Shown here: piece after piece, positions 7,884 through 16,838 of the stretch | Layout: every line of letters starts with the position of its first letter | Position numbering within the stretch: position 1 is the stretch's first letter | Assembly: GCF_000478195.2 (NCBI RefSeq) | Contig: NZ_AUZM01000059.1 | Span: forward strand, 1-37,568 | Length of the DNA: 37,568 nt | Direction: 5' to 3' | Source of the DNA: Lyngbya aestuarii BL J | GTDB taxonomy: Bacteria > Cyanobacteriota > Cyanobacteriia > Cyanobacteriales > Microcoleaceae | Translations under genes and position numbers: made by a program | The notes under the pieces: model-generated | Database searches by the model: none | What the model was told of the DNA's origin: nothing | Seen by the model: the letters and a program-made list of their open reading frames with translations, nothing else

Positions 7884-9857
7884 TTAATGTTCACCGATCA
7901 GGAAATAGGTGGTCATTTCTCCTTTTCCTTTGATGGGAATAGAACCCCGTAAAGCAAACACAAATTGTTCTTTTAAGCGTTCGTAGACCTCGGATGTCAC
8001 TTGAATTTGACCCGATACCCCGTTAGATTCCATTCGAGAAGCCACATTGACAGTATCCCCCCATAAATCATAGCTAAATTTGCTCAACCCAATCACACCT
8101 GCAACCACTGGCCCGGCATGAATCCCAATTCTTAGGAGAAAATTATTTCCGGTTTGCTGATTAAATAGAGTCAGATTAGTTTGCATATCAAGAGCCATTT
8201 TGGCGATCGCTTTTAGATGATCCGGATGATAAAGAGGTAAGCCCCCCACAACCATGTAAGCATCTCCAATTGTTTTGATTTTTTCTAAACCGTAGTGTTG
8301 GGAAAGTTGATCAAAATGGCTAAAAATACTATTAAGAATTTCTAGAATTTGAGCGGGAGTTGCTTCGGAGGAAAAATCGGTAAAGCCCACTAAATCAGCA
8401 AATAAAACACTAACATCCTGAAAATAGTCTGCAATAATTCCGGATTTTTTTTGTAACCGTTCAGCAATGGGTTGGGGCAGAATATTTAAAAGTAGTTTTT
8501 CGGTTTGTTCTTTTTGAGATTGTAATTCTTGTTGAGCTTGTTTTCGTTGAATCAAAGAACCGAGTTGAGTCGCTACGGCTTTAACCAGTTCTAAGGTTCG
8601 TTCTTGAGGTTTGCTTTTGGTTTGAGTAAAAAAGACTAACACTGCTAGCATCTGTTCTTCAGCTAAAATCGGCACCCCAAACCCTGATTGTAGACCAATC
8701 TTGGGTAATATTTCTGAATATAAATGAACTTCCGGTTTGCCCGTCGCCCACACTCGCCCGGGTAAGCCTTCATCGAGTGCAAAAGTTAAATCCAATCTAT
8801 ACTGTCTAAATGGAGTCGAATTGTGATCACTAATATGCCAAGTTTGACGACACTCTAATACATTTCCGTCATGACTCGGTATCCAAACCTCGCCATAATC
8901 CCAATCAATCGTTTGACAAACTGTTGCTAAAACCAGATTCAAAGCTGAGTCTACATCCACCGCTTCATTAATCGCTTGAGTGACTTTCAGAAGCAGTCGA
9001 ATTTCAAGTTCTCTTTGTTTGGGTTCACTAATATCACGGACTGAACCAATCATCCGTATGGGCTGTCGATCAGTATCCCATTGAGCTTGTCCGCGAGTCA
9101 ATACCCATTTATAACCACCATCGTTACAACGCAAACGATGTTCAACCGAATACAGCGGAATGATTTGTTGTAAATACTCCTGTAAGGTTGTTTCAACTTG
9201 TTTCCAGTCATCGGGATGAATGGCATCTTTCCAGGCTTGACTAAATTGAATATGATGGTCTTCGTAACCTAAAACATCCTTGAACCAAGACGAAAGAAAC
9301 ATATCATCTGTTTCAACTTTCCACTCCCAAATGCCATCTTGATTTCCTTGAAGTGCCAGTTGCCAACGTTCTTCACTTTCACGAAATTGTTGTTCGATAA
9401 TTTGTCGGAGATTGATTTCTTTTTGAAGTTTGATATTTTGTTCGCTGAGTTGTAATTGTAGCGATCGCAACCGTAAATGATTTTCAATCCGAGCTAAAAC
9501 TTCAGTGAGTTGAAAGGGTTTAGTAATATAGTCTACTCCCCCCATTTCAAAGGCTTTAACTTTATCAGAAGCATCGTCTAATGCACTCAAAAAAATAATC
9601 GGAATTTCCTGTGTTTCTGCTTGATCTTTGAGAATCCGACAAAAGTGATAGCCGTCCATTTCTGGCATCATAATATCGAGTAAAATCAAGTCAGGGGGAC
9701 TCATCTGCACAGAGCGTAATGCTAAAACCCCACTCGGCGCAACTCGGACTTCATACCCCTGTGTTGTCAGCATCCGCGTCAACAGCGTCAGATTAATCGG
9801 GGTATCATCAACAACTAAAATACTTTTTTGAGGAGCAGAAGGCGACAAAGAGTTCAT
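7884..9857 (-). CDS. Receiver-PAS-GAF class III adenylate cyclase
   Basis: A 657-aa protein. The receiver domain is at about 12-130, with acidic VDD, phospho-acceptor Asp61 (LILLDIMMP) and the Lys of TKP at 113. Then a short coiled coil, a PAS domain (about 160-280), a GAF domain (about 285-440) and a class III nucleotide cyclase domain (about 475-657). Both metal-binding Asp are present (FADLVGF Asp488, IGDAY Asp532). Lys528 (IKTIGD) and Asp597 (SYDLWG) are the adenine-selecting pair, and Asn604 and Arg608 (VNVASRM) are the transition-state residues. The predicted product is therefore cAMP from ATP, controlled by phosphorylation. Its start overlaps the stop of the upstream hybrid kinase by 4 nt, so translation is probably coupled. 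No membrane segment is seen. Confidence 0.95.
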   Translation of the reverse strand: MNSLSPSAPQKSILVVDDTPINLTLLTRMLTTQGYEVRVAPSGVLALRSVQMSPPDLILLDIMMPEMDGYHFCRILKDQAETQEIPIIFLSALDDASDKVKAFEMGGVDYITKPFQLTEVLARIENHLRLRSLQLQLSEQNIKLQKEINLRQIIEQQFRESEERWQLALQGNQDGIWEWKVETDDMFLSSWFKDVLGYEDHHIQFSQAWKDAIHPDDWKQVETTLQEYLQQIIPLYSVEHRLRCNDGGYKWVLTRGQAQWDTDRQPIRMIGSVRDISEPKQRELEIRLLLKVTQAINEAVDVDSALNLVLATVCQTIDWDYGEVWIPSHDGNVLECRQTWHISDHNSTPFRQYRLDLTFALDEGLPGRVWATGKPEVHLYSEILPKIGLQSGFGVPILAEEQMLAVLVFFTQTKSKPQERTLELVKAVATQLGSLIQRKQAQQELQSQKEQTEKLLLNILPQPIAERLQKKSGIIADYFQDVSVLFADLVGFTDFSSEATPAQILEILNSIFSHFDQLSQHYGLEKIKTIGDAYMVVGGLPLYHPDHLKAIAKMALDMQTNLTLFNQQTGNNFLLRIGIHAGPVVAGVIGLSKFSYDLWGDTVNVASRMESNGVSGQIQVTSEVYERLKEQFVFALRGSIPIKGKGEMTTYFLIGEH

Positions 9858-12800
9858 GAGCCTCTAGACACAGATCGATCAGTTTTCGGTTCAGTTAAAG
9901 CCAGTAACTGCTCATATTGATACCGATCCACTAAATATATTAAGGTATCGGCAACGGATGGATATTGGGAATGAATTTGCTCAATTAAGCTTTGCATTCG
10001 CTGGCTGCGTCCTTCAATGATAGCTTGATGAAATTGAGCTAACCACTCACTCGGTAATTTGGCCATATCCTGAGCAGTGAGTGTCCCCGAAAAAACACCG
10101 TGAGCAATCGGCGCCAGAGTAGACTCCTGACAAATGTAATGGACTTCTAAGTGTTGAGCAATGCGATCAAAAATATCTCGTTCTAAAAAGGGTTTGCGAA
10201 GAAAATCATCACACCCGACAGATAGAGCCATTGCTTTTTCTGTCTCTAGAATTCCGGCTGTAATCGCAATGATTGTTGTTTTTTCAATGTTCGGGTCAGA
10301 AGGTATAATGGTTTGCGATCGCGGCTCGGTTTTCCTCGCTGCTTCTAACTGACGAATTTGACGAGTTGCTTGATAACCATCCATGATCGGCATCCGTAAA
10401 TCCATAAAAATCAGGTGGGGTTGCCAACTTGACCACAGTTTCACGGCTTCTTGACCCTCTTTTGCTCCTCGCACTTCAAAACCGACAGGGGTTAGCAATT
10501 CGATTAACAATTGGCGGTTATTCGGGCGGTCATCAACGATTAAAATCCGATAGCGGGGTTGGTTTGGTTCGAGTGCAATCACTCGCAGATGCTCGGAGGA
10601 AGGAGTGGAAATTTCATCTTCGCTAATCTCAACGGGAATCATAAATTGAAAGGTTGTTCCTTCTCCTAAGTCGCTATCAACGGTGATTTCTCCCCCCATC
10701 AAATGAATAAATTGCTGAGAGATTTTTAACCCTAAGCCTGTTCCTTCTTGGGCTTGTTGACCCGATGAGGTTTGCACAAAAGCTTGAAATAGTTGTTCGC
10801 ATTCATGGGGAGCAATACCTACTCCGGTATCTTTCACTTCAAAGGATAGGGCATAAGTTCCCCCCGGTAAATGGGATGGAGGTATAGCTTCGAGATTAGA
10901 CCAACGAGGGTAAACCCACAGAATAATCTCACCTGTGGGGGTAAACTTGATCGCATTACTGAGAAGATTAATTAAAATTTGGCGTAGTTTTGTCTCATCG
11001 GTGTAGATTAATGGAGGAATATCCGGATGACAGTCAAACTTTAATTCTAGGTTTTTATTGCTGGCTTTTTGGGTGAACATTCTCTCCAAACTTTCGAGGA
11101 GATTAAATAGATCAAATTGCCGCGGTTGCATTTTCATGCGTCCGGCTTCTATTTTAGATAAATCCAACACTTGATTAATCAAAGTCAGCAGATGTTGACC
11201 ACTACTATGAATGACTTCTAGACTGTCTTGTTCATCGCCTGACAGATTTATACTGCGACTGAGCAGTTGGGAAAACCCTAAAATCGCGTTGAGGGGTGTT
11301 CGCAACTCATGGCTCATATTCGCAAGAAATGTGCTTTTGGAACGGTTAGCAGCTTCTGCGGTTTCTTTGGCTTGTCGGAGGGTGATTTCAAATTGTTGAC
11401 GTTCGAGTTCGGCTTCGGTGCGAGTGGCGAATATTTTCATGATCATCTCGTGATCAAGATTGATTTCTAGCGGTGCAACATCCATGATATAAATTAAGCC
11501 GATTGATTCTCCGGTGGAATTGGCTAAGGGAATTCCCCAATAGCTTTCTACGCCCAATTGAGCCAAGAATAGATTGTCGGGGAAATATTGCATTATCTGG
11601 GCGGGGTGATAGCACCAACCTTGATTAATAACAGGTTTGCAGGGGGTGCCGCTGATATCATATTCGAGATTTTCTCTGAGACTATCCCCGTCCCAAAATG
11701 CCAAAGTTCGCAGTTTTTGTTTGGTTTCGTCTATCGCTTCTGCAATCACCGCATATTTGACTTTTAGCACTTGAGCGAGATATTGAACGCAGGTGCGAAA
11801 GAATTCTTCACCCGTTTTACAGGCGATTTCTTCAGAAAACAATTGTAGTGCTTCTTCTCGTTGTTTGTAGTCGCTAATATCTTGTAAGGTGCCATACAAA
11901 CGAATAATTTGTCCAGCATCATCTTGCTGGACTTGAGTACGAGAAATCAGATGATGAATTGTATTATCTTGATCGAGAGTCCTAAACTCGATTTTTGAGG
12001 TGATTCCTTGTCTGAGGGCTTCAAAGGTGGCTTGTCTGACTCGGGAACGATCTTCGGGATGAATTCTTTGTTCGATCTGCTCTAAACTGGAAATCGGATC
12101 ATCAGGATGAATCCCCGTCAGTTGATACATTTGTTCTGACCCCCAATATTTATGATCAATAAAATCCCATGACCATCCCCCGACTTTGGCAATGTGTTGA
12201 GTTTCGTTGAGTAAGGTTTCACTGCGACGTAATTCTTCTTCGGCTTGTTTTTGGGCAACTTCTGCAAAAATGCGATCGCTAATATCTTCTTGTATGCCAA
12301 TAAAATGAGTTAAATTCCCTTCTTCATCGTGTACGGGAGAAATAGAAAGTTTATTCCAAAATAGTGTACCATCTTTGCGATAGTTACGGACAATGATGTT
12401 TGTTTCTCGACCTTCTGCGATACCCTTCCGCATTTCGATTAAAGTCGGTTGATCAATATCTGCTCCCTGCAAAAAGCGACAATTTTCTCCAATCACTTCA
12501 TCAGCACGATACCCTGTCGTTCGTTCAAATCCTGAGTTCACATAGGTCAAAGGTTTATCAGTAAGTTGAGCATCGGCGATGACAATACCGTTTGAAGAAG
12601 CATCTACTGCTCGTTGTAGGAGTCGTAAATAAGCTTCGCTAGTGGTGCGAATAGTGATTTCTTGTTGGAGTTGGTGATTTTGATCTTTGAGTTGTTGTTT
12701 TAACTTTTGGTTGGTGAGATGGGTTTCGACTCGCGCTAAGACTTCTTCGATTTCAAAGGGTTTACTAATAAAATCAACACCTCCGACTCCAAAGGCTTTG

Positions 12801-13615
12801 ACTTGATCAACGGTTCCATCTAGCGCACTGATAAATAAGATGGGAATGTTACAGGTTTTAGGATTGGCTTTTAAGTGTTTACAAACGGTATATCCATCTA
12901 AATCGGGCATCATCACATCTAATATGATTAAGTCGGGTTGACTCATATTAGCCGATAGTATCGCGTGTTTTCCGCTTTGAGTTTCTCTAATTTTATATCC
13001 ATTTTTTTGGAGGATTTGCACCAGTAAAGTCAGATGATTCGTGTCATCATCCACAATTAAGATATCACCGGAACTTGACTTGATATCTTGCTCAAACGTT
13101 TGTTGTAAAGTTCGATAATTTCGCAGAGAAAGGGTAACGGTCGTGATTAATTTTTCTTGGGTGAGTTCAAGTTTGGTTTTATAGTCGTTAATATCATAGT
13201 TGAGAATAACTTGAGCTTCAGGAGCTTGTCCAGGATGACCTGTACGAAGGATAATCCGAGTGAGTGTATTGTTGAGAGTTTCTCGAACATATTTGACAAA
13301 ATCTAAACCCGCTTCCTCGGTTTCCATGATCACATCGACGAACAAAATTGCGGTGTCTGGATGCTTGAGGATGAGTTGTTGTGCTTCCGTTGCACTATAG
13401 GCAGAAATAAAGTGTAGGGATTTTCCTTCAAAGGTAAATTGTTCTAAGGCGAGTTGCGTCACTTCATGGATAGAATGATCATCATCAACAATCATTATTT
13501 TCCACGTCTCTGTATCATCGGGGAGGGATGAAATTTCATCTTCTTCTTCGATAAAAATCATCTCCTCCTCTGCGGGGGAAGACTGGTTTGGTTGAGAATT
13601 AATATTTTTTGGCAT
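9854..13615 (-). CDS. Hybrid histidine kinase with a LOV-type PAS domain
   Basis: A 1253-aa cytosolic protein. Order: divergent receiver (about 38-165, Asp94), receiver 2 (about 184-305, Asp233, Lys285), LOV/PAS domain (about 328-446), PAS_3-type domain (466-585), GAF (590-740), and histidine kinase with His769 in SHELRTPLNAILGFS. The ATPase follows (N-box NLLSNAIKF, DTGVGI, GTGLGL), then receiver 3 (1022-1155, Asp1072) and a helical tail. The LOV domain has GENCRFLQG with Cys379, Asn411 (NYRKDG), Asn421 (LFWNKL) and Gln442 (FIGIQEDIS). These are the flavin-adduct cysteine and the FMN-contacting residues of photoactive LOV domains. It is the middle gene of a three-gene operon: 10 nt after the upstream kinase and overlapping the cyclase by 4 nt. 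Blue-light control is inferred, not shown. Confidence 0.95.
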   Translation of the reverse strand: MPKNINSQPNQSSPAEEEMIFIEEEDEISSLPDDTETWKIMIVDDDHSIHEVTQLALEQFTFEGKSLHFISAYSATEAQQLILKHPDTAILFVDVIMETEEAGLDFVKYVRETLNNTLTRIILRTGHPGQAPEAQVILNYDINDYKTKLELTQEKLITTVTLSLRNYRTLQQTFEQDIKSSSGDILIVDDDTNHLTLLVQILQKNGYKIRETQSGKHAILSANMSQPDLIILDVMMPDLDGYTVCKHLKANPKTCNIPILFISALDGTVDQVKAFGVGGVDFISKPFEIEEVLARVETHLTNQKLKQQLKDQNHQLQQEITIRTTSEAYLRLLQRAVDASSNGIVIADAQLTDKPLTYVNSGFERTTGYRADEVIGENCRFLQGADIDQPTLIEMRKGIAEGRETNIIVRNYRKDGTLFWNKLSISPVHDEEGNLTHFIGIQEDISDRIFAEVAQKQAEEELRRSETLLNETQHIAKVGGWSWDFIDHKYWGSEQMYQLTGIHPDDPISSLEQIEQRIHPEDRSRVRQATFEALRQGITSKIEFRTLDQDNTIHHLISRTQVQQDDAGQIIRLYGTLQDISDYKQREEALQLFSEEIACKTGEEFFRTCVQYLAQVLKVKYAVIAEAIDETKQKLRTLAFWDGDSLRENLEYDISGTPCKPVINQGWCYHPAQIMQYFPDNLFLAQLGVESYWGIPLANSTGESIGLIYIMDVAPLEINLDHEMIMKIFATRTEAELERQQFEITLRQAKETAEAANRSKSTFLANMSHELRTPLNAILGFSQLLSRSINLSGDEQDSLEVIHSSGQHLLTLINQVLDLSKIEAGRMKMQPRQFDLFNLLESLERMFTQKASNKNLELKFDCHPDIPPLIYTDETKLRQILINLLSNAIKFTPTGEIILWVYPRWSNLEAIPPSHLPGGTYALSFEVKDTGVGIAPHECEQLFQAFVQTSSGQQAQEGTGLGLKISQQFIHLMGGEITVDSDLGEGTTFQFMIPVEISEDEISTPSSEHLRVIALEPNQPRYRILIVDDRPNNRQLLIELLTPVGFEVRGAKEGQEAVKLWSSWQPHLIFMDLRMPIMDGYQATRQIRQLEAARKTEPRSQTIIPSDPNIEKTTIIAITAGILETEKAMALSVGCDDFLRKPFLERDIFDRIAQHLEVHYICQESTLAPIAHGVFSGTLTAQDMAKLPSEWLAQFHQAIIEGRSQRMQSLIEQIHSQYPSVADTLIYLVDRYQYEQLLALTEPKTDRSVSRGS

Positions 13616-13625
13616 ACTTTCGGTG

Positions 13626-14831
13626 TTATTCCTGAACTTCTAGTGGTAAATTCAATATAAATTTTGTACCTTGGCTGACTTGACGATCACAGGAAATTTG
13701 ACCCTGAAGTTTTTGCGTCACTAAATTGTAGATAATATGCAACCCTAAACCACTCCCACCCCTAGAGCGATCTGTTGTAAAGAATGGCTCAAAGATTTTA
13801 TCGATATATTCTTCTGGAATACCACACCCATCATCTGCATAGCTAATTATTAGTCTATCATCTTGACAGTTGATGTCAAAGTCTAAACATCCTTTTTCTC
13901 CGGGTTGATAGCCATGTATGATTGAGTTGATGACTAAATTAGTGACGATTTGGGCAATTGCTCCTGGATAACTATTGATTTTAAGGTTTTCTTCTCCTCG
14001 AACTGTTAATTGATGTCCAGTTTTTTCAAGATGAGGACTGAGGCTAATAATTACTTTTTCAATATAGCTTTTTAAGTTAAATTCTTGCTTTTTCAAATGA
14101 CTTTGATCCACAGAAACTTGCTTTAAACTTTGAACTAGATCTGCCGCTCGTTGTAAATTTTCGAGCAGGATTTGACTACTTCGTTTCACTCGAACAATAT
14201 GATTCACAACTATCGATTTTTTGAGTTGATCTTGATTGACTTGAAATTCAAAGTTTTGGGCTTCATTATTGAGGGTTGAAGCTAGAGTCACTCCTATTCC
14301 TAGCGGGGTACTAATTTCGTGGGATAAACCCGCCACCAATCTTCCCAACGCTGCCATTTTTTCAGCTTCTATGAGTTGAGCTTGAGTCGTTTTTAAATGC
14401 TCTAACATTTGAGTGAGTTCTGCATTTTTTTCTTTTAACTGTTTTTGCAACTGATGTAAGCTTAAATGGGTTTTGACTCGCGATAACAGTTCGGGAATTC
14501 TAATGGGTTTTGTCAGGTAGTCAACAGCCCCAATTGAAAAGGCTTTCACCTGATCAAATACTTCCCCTAAAGCACTAATAAAAATAATTGGAATATCTTC
14601 AGTATGGGGATCGGCTTTGAGGCGACGACAAACTTCATAGCCGTTGATATCCGGCATCATAATATCAAGTAAAATCAGATCGGGACGTTCTTGCGCCGCC
14701 AAACTCAAAGCAGATAACCCATTCACTGCGGACTGGACTTGATATCCCTTTTCAGTTAAAATGGCAGTTAAGAGTAATAAGTTGTCTTCGATATCATCAA
14801 CAATTAAAATTGATGCTTTTAGAGAATTCAT
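13626..14831 (-). CDS. Receiver-histidine kinase
   Basis: A 401-aa protein. An N-terminal receiver domain (about 6-125) has VDD, phospho-acceptor Asp56 (LILLDIMMP) and Lys108 (LTKPI). A coiled coil (125-160) follows, then a kinase core with His171 in AGLSHEISTPLG. The ATPase domain has an N-box-like NLVINSIIHGY, DDGCGIPEEYIDKIFEPFF and GSGLGLHIIYNLV. It belongs to the cyanobacterial class of receiver-linked kinases with a HEI(S/N)TPLG phosphorylation box. It is the first gene of a minus-strand operon with the LOV hybrid kinase and the adenylate cyclase. It could take phosphate from, or pass it to, the hybrid kinase. It has no sensor domain of its own and no membrane segment. Confidence 0.93.
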   Translation of the reverse strand: MNSLKASILIVDDIEDNLLLLTAILTEKGYQVQSAVNGLSALSLAAQERPDLILLDIMMPDINGYEVCRRLKADPHTEDIPIIFISALGEVFDQVKAFSIGAVDYLTKPIRIPELLSRVKTHLSLHQLQKQLKEKNAELTQMLEHLKTTQAQLIEAEKMAALGRLVAGLSHEISTPLGIGVTLASTLNNEAQNFEFQVNQDQLKKSIVVNHIVRVKRSSQILLENLQRAADLVQSLKQVSVDQSHLKKQEFNLKSYIEKVIISLSPHLEKTGHQLTVRGEENLKINSYPGAIAQIVTNLVINSIIHGYQPGEKGCLDFDINCQDDRLIISYADDGCGIPEEYIDKIFEPFFTTDRSRGGSGLGLHIIYNLVTQKLQGQISCDRQVSQGTKFILNLPLEVQE

Positions 14832-15169
14832 TCCGTTCTACACAATAACTCTTTCAAGGGTTTAATTGATAAACCTAATTTTTTTTGCCGAATACACCCT
14901 CACCGACTCGATCCCATTTCTATTGATTGTAGGCGTTCAGGAACAACCACAGGACGACTCTCTCAACACTCCCCTGGTTAAACGAGGAAGGATTTTCAAG
15001 CCTAAGCAAATCGGTTCCTGAGAACTCTCAGAAATTGCTTTGTGTTCGTCACTGACAACCCTTAATCTTGCAGACCCTGCACCTATGGTAACTTAGATTA
15101 GCCAAAAAAAGAGGCTCGTTGTTGTATCCTCCTATAATCTTATTCAAGGGATATTTAACAAATAAGCTT
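14832..15169. promoter_or_regulatory. Upstream region of the kinase-cyclase operon
   Basis: This is the first part of a 761-base gap between the operon (minus) and the RTX gene (plus). It must hold the operon promoter, but no convincing -35/-10 pair or binding site was found. A small hairpin CTGAGAACTCTCAG (5-bp stem) lies near 15018-15031. No protein-like frame is seen here. Confidence 0.35.
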
Positions 15170-15286
15170 TTATCGTTCAATTTCCACCCGGAATGTCGCT
15201 TCATTTAGAACTCGGTTGAGAGTCAATCCTAAACGTTCACAAACTTTCTGTATGGTGAAATATTCGGCTAAAATCTTAGTCGTGAT
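15170..15286 (-). pseudogene. C-terminal relic of an unidentified gene
   Basis: An open frame of 38 codons with no start, preceded directly by TAG and ending in TAA at 15170. It reads KILAEYFTIQKVCERLGLTL then NRVLNEATFRVEIER. The composition and helix-like pattern are those of real protein rather than of random frames in this AT-rich gap. I do not recognise the family. It may be the tail of a small gene removed by deletion. Confidence 0.3.
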
Positions 15287-15406
15287 CTAAACAATATTTT
15301 ATGGATGATCAATAGACAACAGTTATCGTAATTATTCCATCGAACAGGTTTAACAGATGATGGAAATTTTTAAGCAGTTTTTTGTCAAGTTTGAGTATCT
15401 TTTTTT

Positions 15407-15480
15407 ACCCCAAATGCACAAAGGTACGAAGGTTTATTCTTAGTGTTTTCTGTGTCGAGTGTGTTTTTATTCTTTCTTCT
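15407..15480. repeat. Dispersed intergenic repeat, copy A
   Basis: This segment aligns with 18235-18300: both start ACCCCAAA, share a run close to CGAAGGTTTATTCT, then TGT(G)TC and TTTTATTCTTTCT at the end. The ends are imperfect inverted complements (AACC..AAAGAC.C..AAG against CTT.GTGTC.TAGTGG), as in small non-coding mobile hairpin elements. Copy A lies between the kinase operon and the first RTX gene; copy B lies upstream of adhE. Confidence 0.55.
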
Positions 15481-15592
15481 AAATAACCTAAATTAGCTCT
15501 TGATCTTTTGATGTTATTTTCGCTAAAATATGACTAGAAAATAGATTAAATATTTTCACAAAAATGTCACGATTCAATCGGAGTAATTGATA

Positions 15593-16354
15593 ATGTCCAT
15601 TAGAGAAATCCCAGTTCCAGTCACAGGAGAGATCGTTTTACCGAATGGAGAAGTTCTCGATATTAATCAGCTTCCAAATCTTGATAATGGTGAAACTTAC
15701 GGAAGTATTTTAGAAGTTCGTGGGGTTGAAGATGCTGTAGCGACTGCAACTCCAGACTTTTTAATCAGTGCGGATGATTTCCCAAAATCAATTTATGGTT
15801 TGGGCGGAAATGACTTAATTATTGCTGGCATTCAATCGGCTTTTCTCTACGGAAATGAAGGACAAGATCAACTTCGGGGTGGGTTTGGTAATGATGTCCT
15901 TTTTGGGGGAAAAGATTCCGATCAATTAGAAGGTGAACAAGGCGATGATGTACTTTATGGCAACCAAGCAAATGATGCTTTAGCCGGAGATGCGGGAAAC
16001 GATATACTCTTAGGTGGAGAAGGAGATGATGGATTGCGTGGGGGATATCTGGTCGATTTAGATTTTGGTGAAATTGACCAAGATGGAGATGATTTTCTCT
16101 CCGGAGGTGGGGGTGGCGATGATATGGCCGGAGGTCAAGGGAATGATTTTCTCTCTGGGGACTCCGGCAATGATGCCTTGGATGGGGAACAGGGAAATGA
16201 TACTCTCGATGGCGGAGATGGCTTTGATAACCTGACGGGAAGGAGTGGCACTGACCTGATGGTTTTGAGTCCGAATAACGAAGGTTTTGACCGAATTAGC
16301 GATGCGCGAAGATGGCTCAGATTTGATCGGTTTGCGGGAGGGTTTGACCTTTGA
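15593..16354 (+). CDS. RTX calcium-binding repeat protein (frameshifted)
   Basis: This frame encodes 253 aa from ATG 15593, which has CGGAG 9 nt upstream; an in-frame TTG at 15587 is less likely. After about 60 residues of N-terminal sequence come glycine/Asp nonapeptide repeats of the RTX type ([55 protein letters not shown]) to about residue 215. These bind Ca2+ and are usual in type I-secreted proteins. At about 16304 the frame is lost: after FDRISD it reads [10 protein letters not shown] and stops, whereas the plus-one frame continues with a normal RTX C-terminal module. Intact length would be about 347 aa. The shift may be a true mutation or a sequencing error. Confidence 0.85.
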   Translation: MSIREIPVPVTGEIVLPNGEVLDINQLPNLDNGETYGSILEVRGVEDAVATATPDFLISADDFPKSIYGLGGNDLIIAGIQSAFLYGNEGQDQLRGGFGNDVLFGGKDSDQLEGEQGDDVLYGNQANDALAGDAGNDILLGGEGDDGLRGGYLVDLDFGEIDQDGDDFLSGGGGGDDMAGGQGNDFLSGDSGNDALDGEQGNDTLDGGDGFDNLTGRSGTDLMVLSPNNEGFDRISDARRWLRFDRFAGGFDL

Positions 16355-16634
16355 GGATGTGTTGATTAGTCCAGTCGGTGAACGGGCGGAGCAGTTGGCT
16401 GACCAGTGGATTACCGCAAGGGGTTCTGCTGAATTTCTTACCACAGTTTCAGGCCCTCCTGAATTTGAGCCGATTGATTTTGATGTTACCGCTCTGCCAA
16501 CAGATATCTTGATAGAAAATGCAAATACCGGGGAAGTATTAGCAATTTTGAGCAGTATTTCATTAGATGCTACTACGATTGAGGTCGTTCTCGATATTTC
16601 TCAGATTACCCAGGAGGATTTTTTAACTCTCTAA
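16302..16634 (+). pseudogene. C-terminal part of the frameshifted RTX protein
   Basis: This frame continues the RTX gene after the shift. [20 protein letters not shown] matches the module that ends many cyanobacterial RTX proteins, where a D(F)..G.D.IGL..GLTFEDV.I motif is followed by DILIENANTGEVLAILSSIS and ITQEDFLTL. It has no ribosome binding site of its own. Joining it at 16304 to the upstream frame requires losing one base or gaining two, and restores a continuous protein. It is probably not translated unless the frameshift is an assembly error. Confidence 0.8.
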
Positions 16635-16683
16635 CTAAAGACTATAGGGATGTTTGATTGGTAAAAAAGTAATCGAGATTATC

Positions 16684-16769
16684 CCCCCAGAATTGGGGGT
16701 TTGGGGGCAATATGGTAAACAATTAACCCGTATAAGCCCCCAGAATTGGGGGTTTGGGGGCAATATGGT
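16684..16769. repeat. Two direct copies of a 33-nt hairpin repeat
   Basis: Identical 33-nt units lie at 16684-16716 and 16737-16769 (53-nt period). Each begins CCCCCAGAATTGGGGG, a 6-bp stem with a 4-nt loop, followed by TTTGGGGGCAATATGGT. They sit between two convergent RTX genes and could end transcription from either side. The CCCCCA..TGGGGG core is a common cyanobacterial intergenic repeat. Confidence 0.85.
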
Positions 16770-16838
16770 TTATAACCTGTAAAGATTGTGGTTGATATTT
16801 TATGTTAATTGATGATTGAACTCGTAGTTCTCAAAAAT

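Noticed and set aside
16058-16444. Minus-strand frame of 128 codons
   Set aside because: It is antisense to the RTX repeats; the periodic Asp/Gly codons keep the opposite strand open.
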